From positions 16,640,651 to 16,704,650 of the forward strand of contig OX387603.1 of assembly GCA_947568835.1 (NCBI GenBank): DNA of 64,000 bases, in the 5' to 3' direction. Shown here in pieces: positions 62,540 through 64,000 of this stretch. This DNA is from Protonemura montana. Its lineage: Eukaryota; Arthropoda; Insecta; Plecoptera; Nemouridae. Each line of letters begins with the position of its first letter. Positions within the stretch are counted from its first letter, which is position 1. Position numbers and translations under genes: made by a program. The notes under the pieces were generated by a model. It was given only the letters and a program-made list of their open reading frames with translations. It had not been told where the DNA came from and did not search any database.

Positions 62540-63410
62540 AGCTTTTTACACCAACAGAGGTGTGAATAGGGTCATAATTTCAGGGGAGGGGGGGGGGGGG
62601 GGGGCATCAATTGACACTGTCCAGCCAATGTCTCGAGTGATCACCGAATAATGATGTCTACGGCAGCCCAAAATCATGACCTTAAAGTGGTAAGAATTAC
62701 TGGTAAGGAATTTTACTGGGCACAGAGCTAAGTAATGGGCGTCCGGAGGGGGGTGCAAGGGGGTACGCTTGCACCTCCCTGGAAATAACATTCGCCTTCG
62801 CCTCTGTGCAGGACATTCCGTAACAGGGTGCTTGTTTCGCTCCAGGCAACGATATCAATATTTAATTTAATCTGGCAGCGAATAAAGTATTGGTCCAGGT
62901 TCCTTATTTCAAAAGAATCGGTAAGCTCACACCTTGTTTTTGACGGCTATCTTGCAGACACGAAACTCCGCGCTCATCCAGAGCCGAATTACTCATTTCG
63001 CTGTAGTGCTGATCGCCGCGAAACAAGTCCACTGGTTAAAATTTAACTCAGCAGTAAAAAAAGCAGCAATATCTCTTGTCGTGTGAGATGTTCCAGGACT
63101 GCAAGAGAGTCTCTAGCAGACTGGAGTTCACTGATCTGGCTGATCTCTGAAATATGATCGCTGCTCCGGCGCCGCTGATCGCTGATATCATAAGGGAGCT
63201 TGCATGTAATGCAAAATGTCTCCTGCAACTTAATTTGACCTTTAAATTGTGGTTATTGAAGTTATTTTTCCCGTATCGACTTCGACATTAAAACATTGAA
63301 ATGGTCTGTGTTTGATGAGCGTAGCGAGAGAAACAATCCAACCCCATTTGCAATTTACATCTATGCTTTAAATCATTTCACAAGATTGTCAGCTTTTGGA
63401 TTTGACTTTT
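62540..63410. other. Intergenic tail region with G-tract, no gene seen
   Basis: It contains a 17-G run at 62588-62604. A GC-rich hairpin-like segment (GGGGGGTGCAAGGGGGTACG, then CTTGCACCTCCC, about 62747-62781) also looks repeat-derived. I find no supported coding region. Confidence 0.4.
62588..62604 (+). repeat. Poly(G) tract of 17
   Basis: Seventeen consecutive G bases, with GGGGA just before. It could form a G-quadruplex, and its length may be unreliable because homopolymers are error-prone in sequencing. Confidence 0.8.
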
Positions 63411-63413
63411 GAA

Positions 63414-63526
63414 ATATGGGTGACCATCATACACATGACCAGTTCTGTTCGGGAGAGAGGTTAGAGGGTTGAAAGTTAATTCAGCAACTTAACTCGCCTT
63501 ACTTTTCAACCTCTCGACAGCATGGA
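63414..63526 (+). mobile_element. 5'-truncated copy of the 5S-like SINE
   Basis: ATGGGTGACCATCATACACATG, then GGGAGAGAGGTTAGAGG and CTCGACAGCATGG follow the same order as 20877-21003. The 5S-like head is missing here apart from the C-box end. Confidence 0.6.
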
Positions 63527-64000
63527 TTTGTGGAGGAATCCTGTGGTTCGAGTTGTACCGTCCTTCAATTTTTTCAATTGCTGTCAATTTTTCAACTGTT
63601 CAATTGCGGAGGGAACGTTAAGCCAGTGGTCCCAGTGGTGCTCGTCGACAGGATTAGGCCACGTGCACCGGGTTTCCCCTCCACCCTTCTTAATTGAAGG
63701 TAAATGATCATTCTCATCATCACTCACTAATTTACCGGTAATATTAGACCATTGCCACATTGGCATTGTCCGTTGTCTAAACAGTGCGTCTTTAAACGTC
63801 ACTAATCAATCATGAATCAATCAATCTGTAAGATCACACTACAACACAAAAAATATCGTATCTTGTAAAGGTTTGCAACAAGTTTTGCAACAAAAATCAG
63901 AATATCACATATTTTTATCTCCCGATCGGTCCTATTTTGAGGCGTTGCCTATGCCTAAAATTCAAAGCTATATTTTATACAATTGTGTCAAGTAGCTGGG

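Noticed and set aside
1..64000. CRISPR arrays, bacterial operons, rRNA or intact tRNA genes
   Set aside because: None seen; the introns and gene content are those of an animal nuclear genome. The 5S- and tRNA-like stretches are SINE parts, not complete genes.

Overview
The window is eukaryotic nuclear DNA. It is AT-rich with CpG-rich patches, has short GT-AG introns, and carries non-LTR retrotransposons and SINE-like repeats. Protein similarity recalled from family knowledge, a heat-shock-type hsp90 promoter and the repeat content suggest an invertebrate, probably an arthropod. The species cannot be fixed from the sequence alone.

Layout, left to right: (1) cytosolic Hsp90, minus strand (1002-3730, 4 coding exons, 722 aa), with a heat-shock promoter at about 4.0-4.3 kb. 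(2) A gene-poor stretch with a 50-bp tandem repeat (4.3-6.7 kb). (3) PRPF3, the U4/U6 snRNP splicing factor, minus strand (6712-12815, 10 coding exons, 654 aa). (4) ETFB, the electron transfer flavoprotein beta subunit, minus strand (13847-16209, 4 exons, 254 aa). (5) Spastin, plus strand (16546-32787, 8 exons, 661 aa), head-to-head with ETFB; its 11.7-kb first intron holds LINE relics, a 5S-like SINE and a CpG-rich island. (6) An intronless TIA1/TIAR gene, minus strand (36817-38058, 413 aa). (7) GCN2 (EIF2AK4), plus strand (38571-60469, 23 exons, 1629 aa), head-to-head with TIA1. One GCN2 intron holds a nearly intact 4.8-kb antisense LINE with two ORFs (about 51254-56065). (8) A gene-poor 3' flank to 64 kb. 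In every multi-exon model, exon phases agree at each junction.

How the genes relate: Hsp90, GCN2 and TIA1 all act in stress responses. GCN2 phosphorylates eIF2alpha, and TIA1-type proteins gather the stalled initiation complexes into stress granules, so the GCN2/TIA1 head-to-head pair is a suggestive arrangement. ETFB (mitochondrial electron transfer) and spastin (microtubule severing) share a 336-bp intergenic region with a palindromic CRE and two CCAAT boxes.

The most unusual signals are in the LINE. ORF1 and ORF2 are in one frame separated by a single UAG, ORF2 has no AUG before its endonuclease domain, and ORF1 begins with a hydrophobic segment followed by a 2A-like ...ELNPGP motif. Other points are the intronless TIA1 gene, 5S-rRNA-like SINE copies, a foldback element in ETFB, and a GC-AG intron in GCN2.
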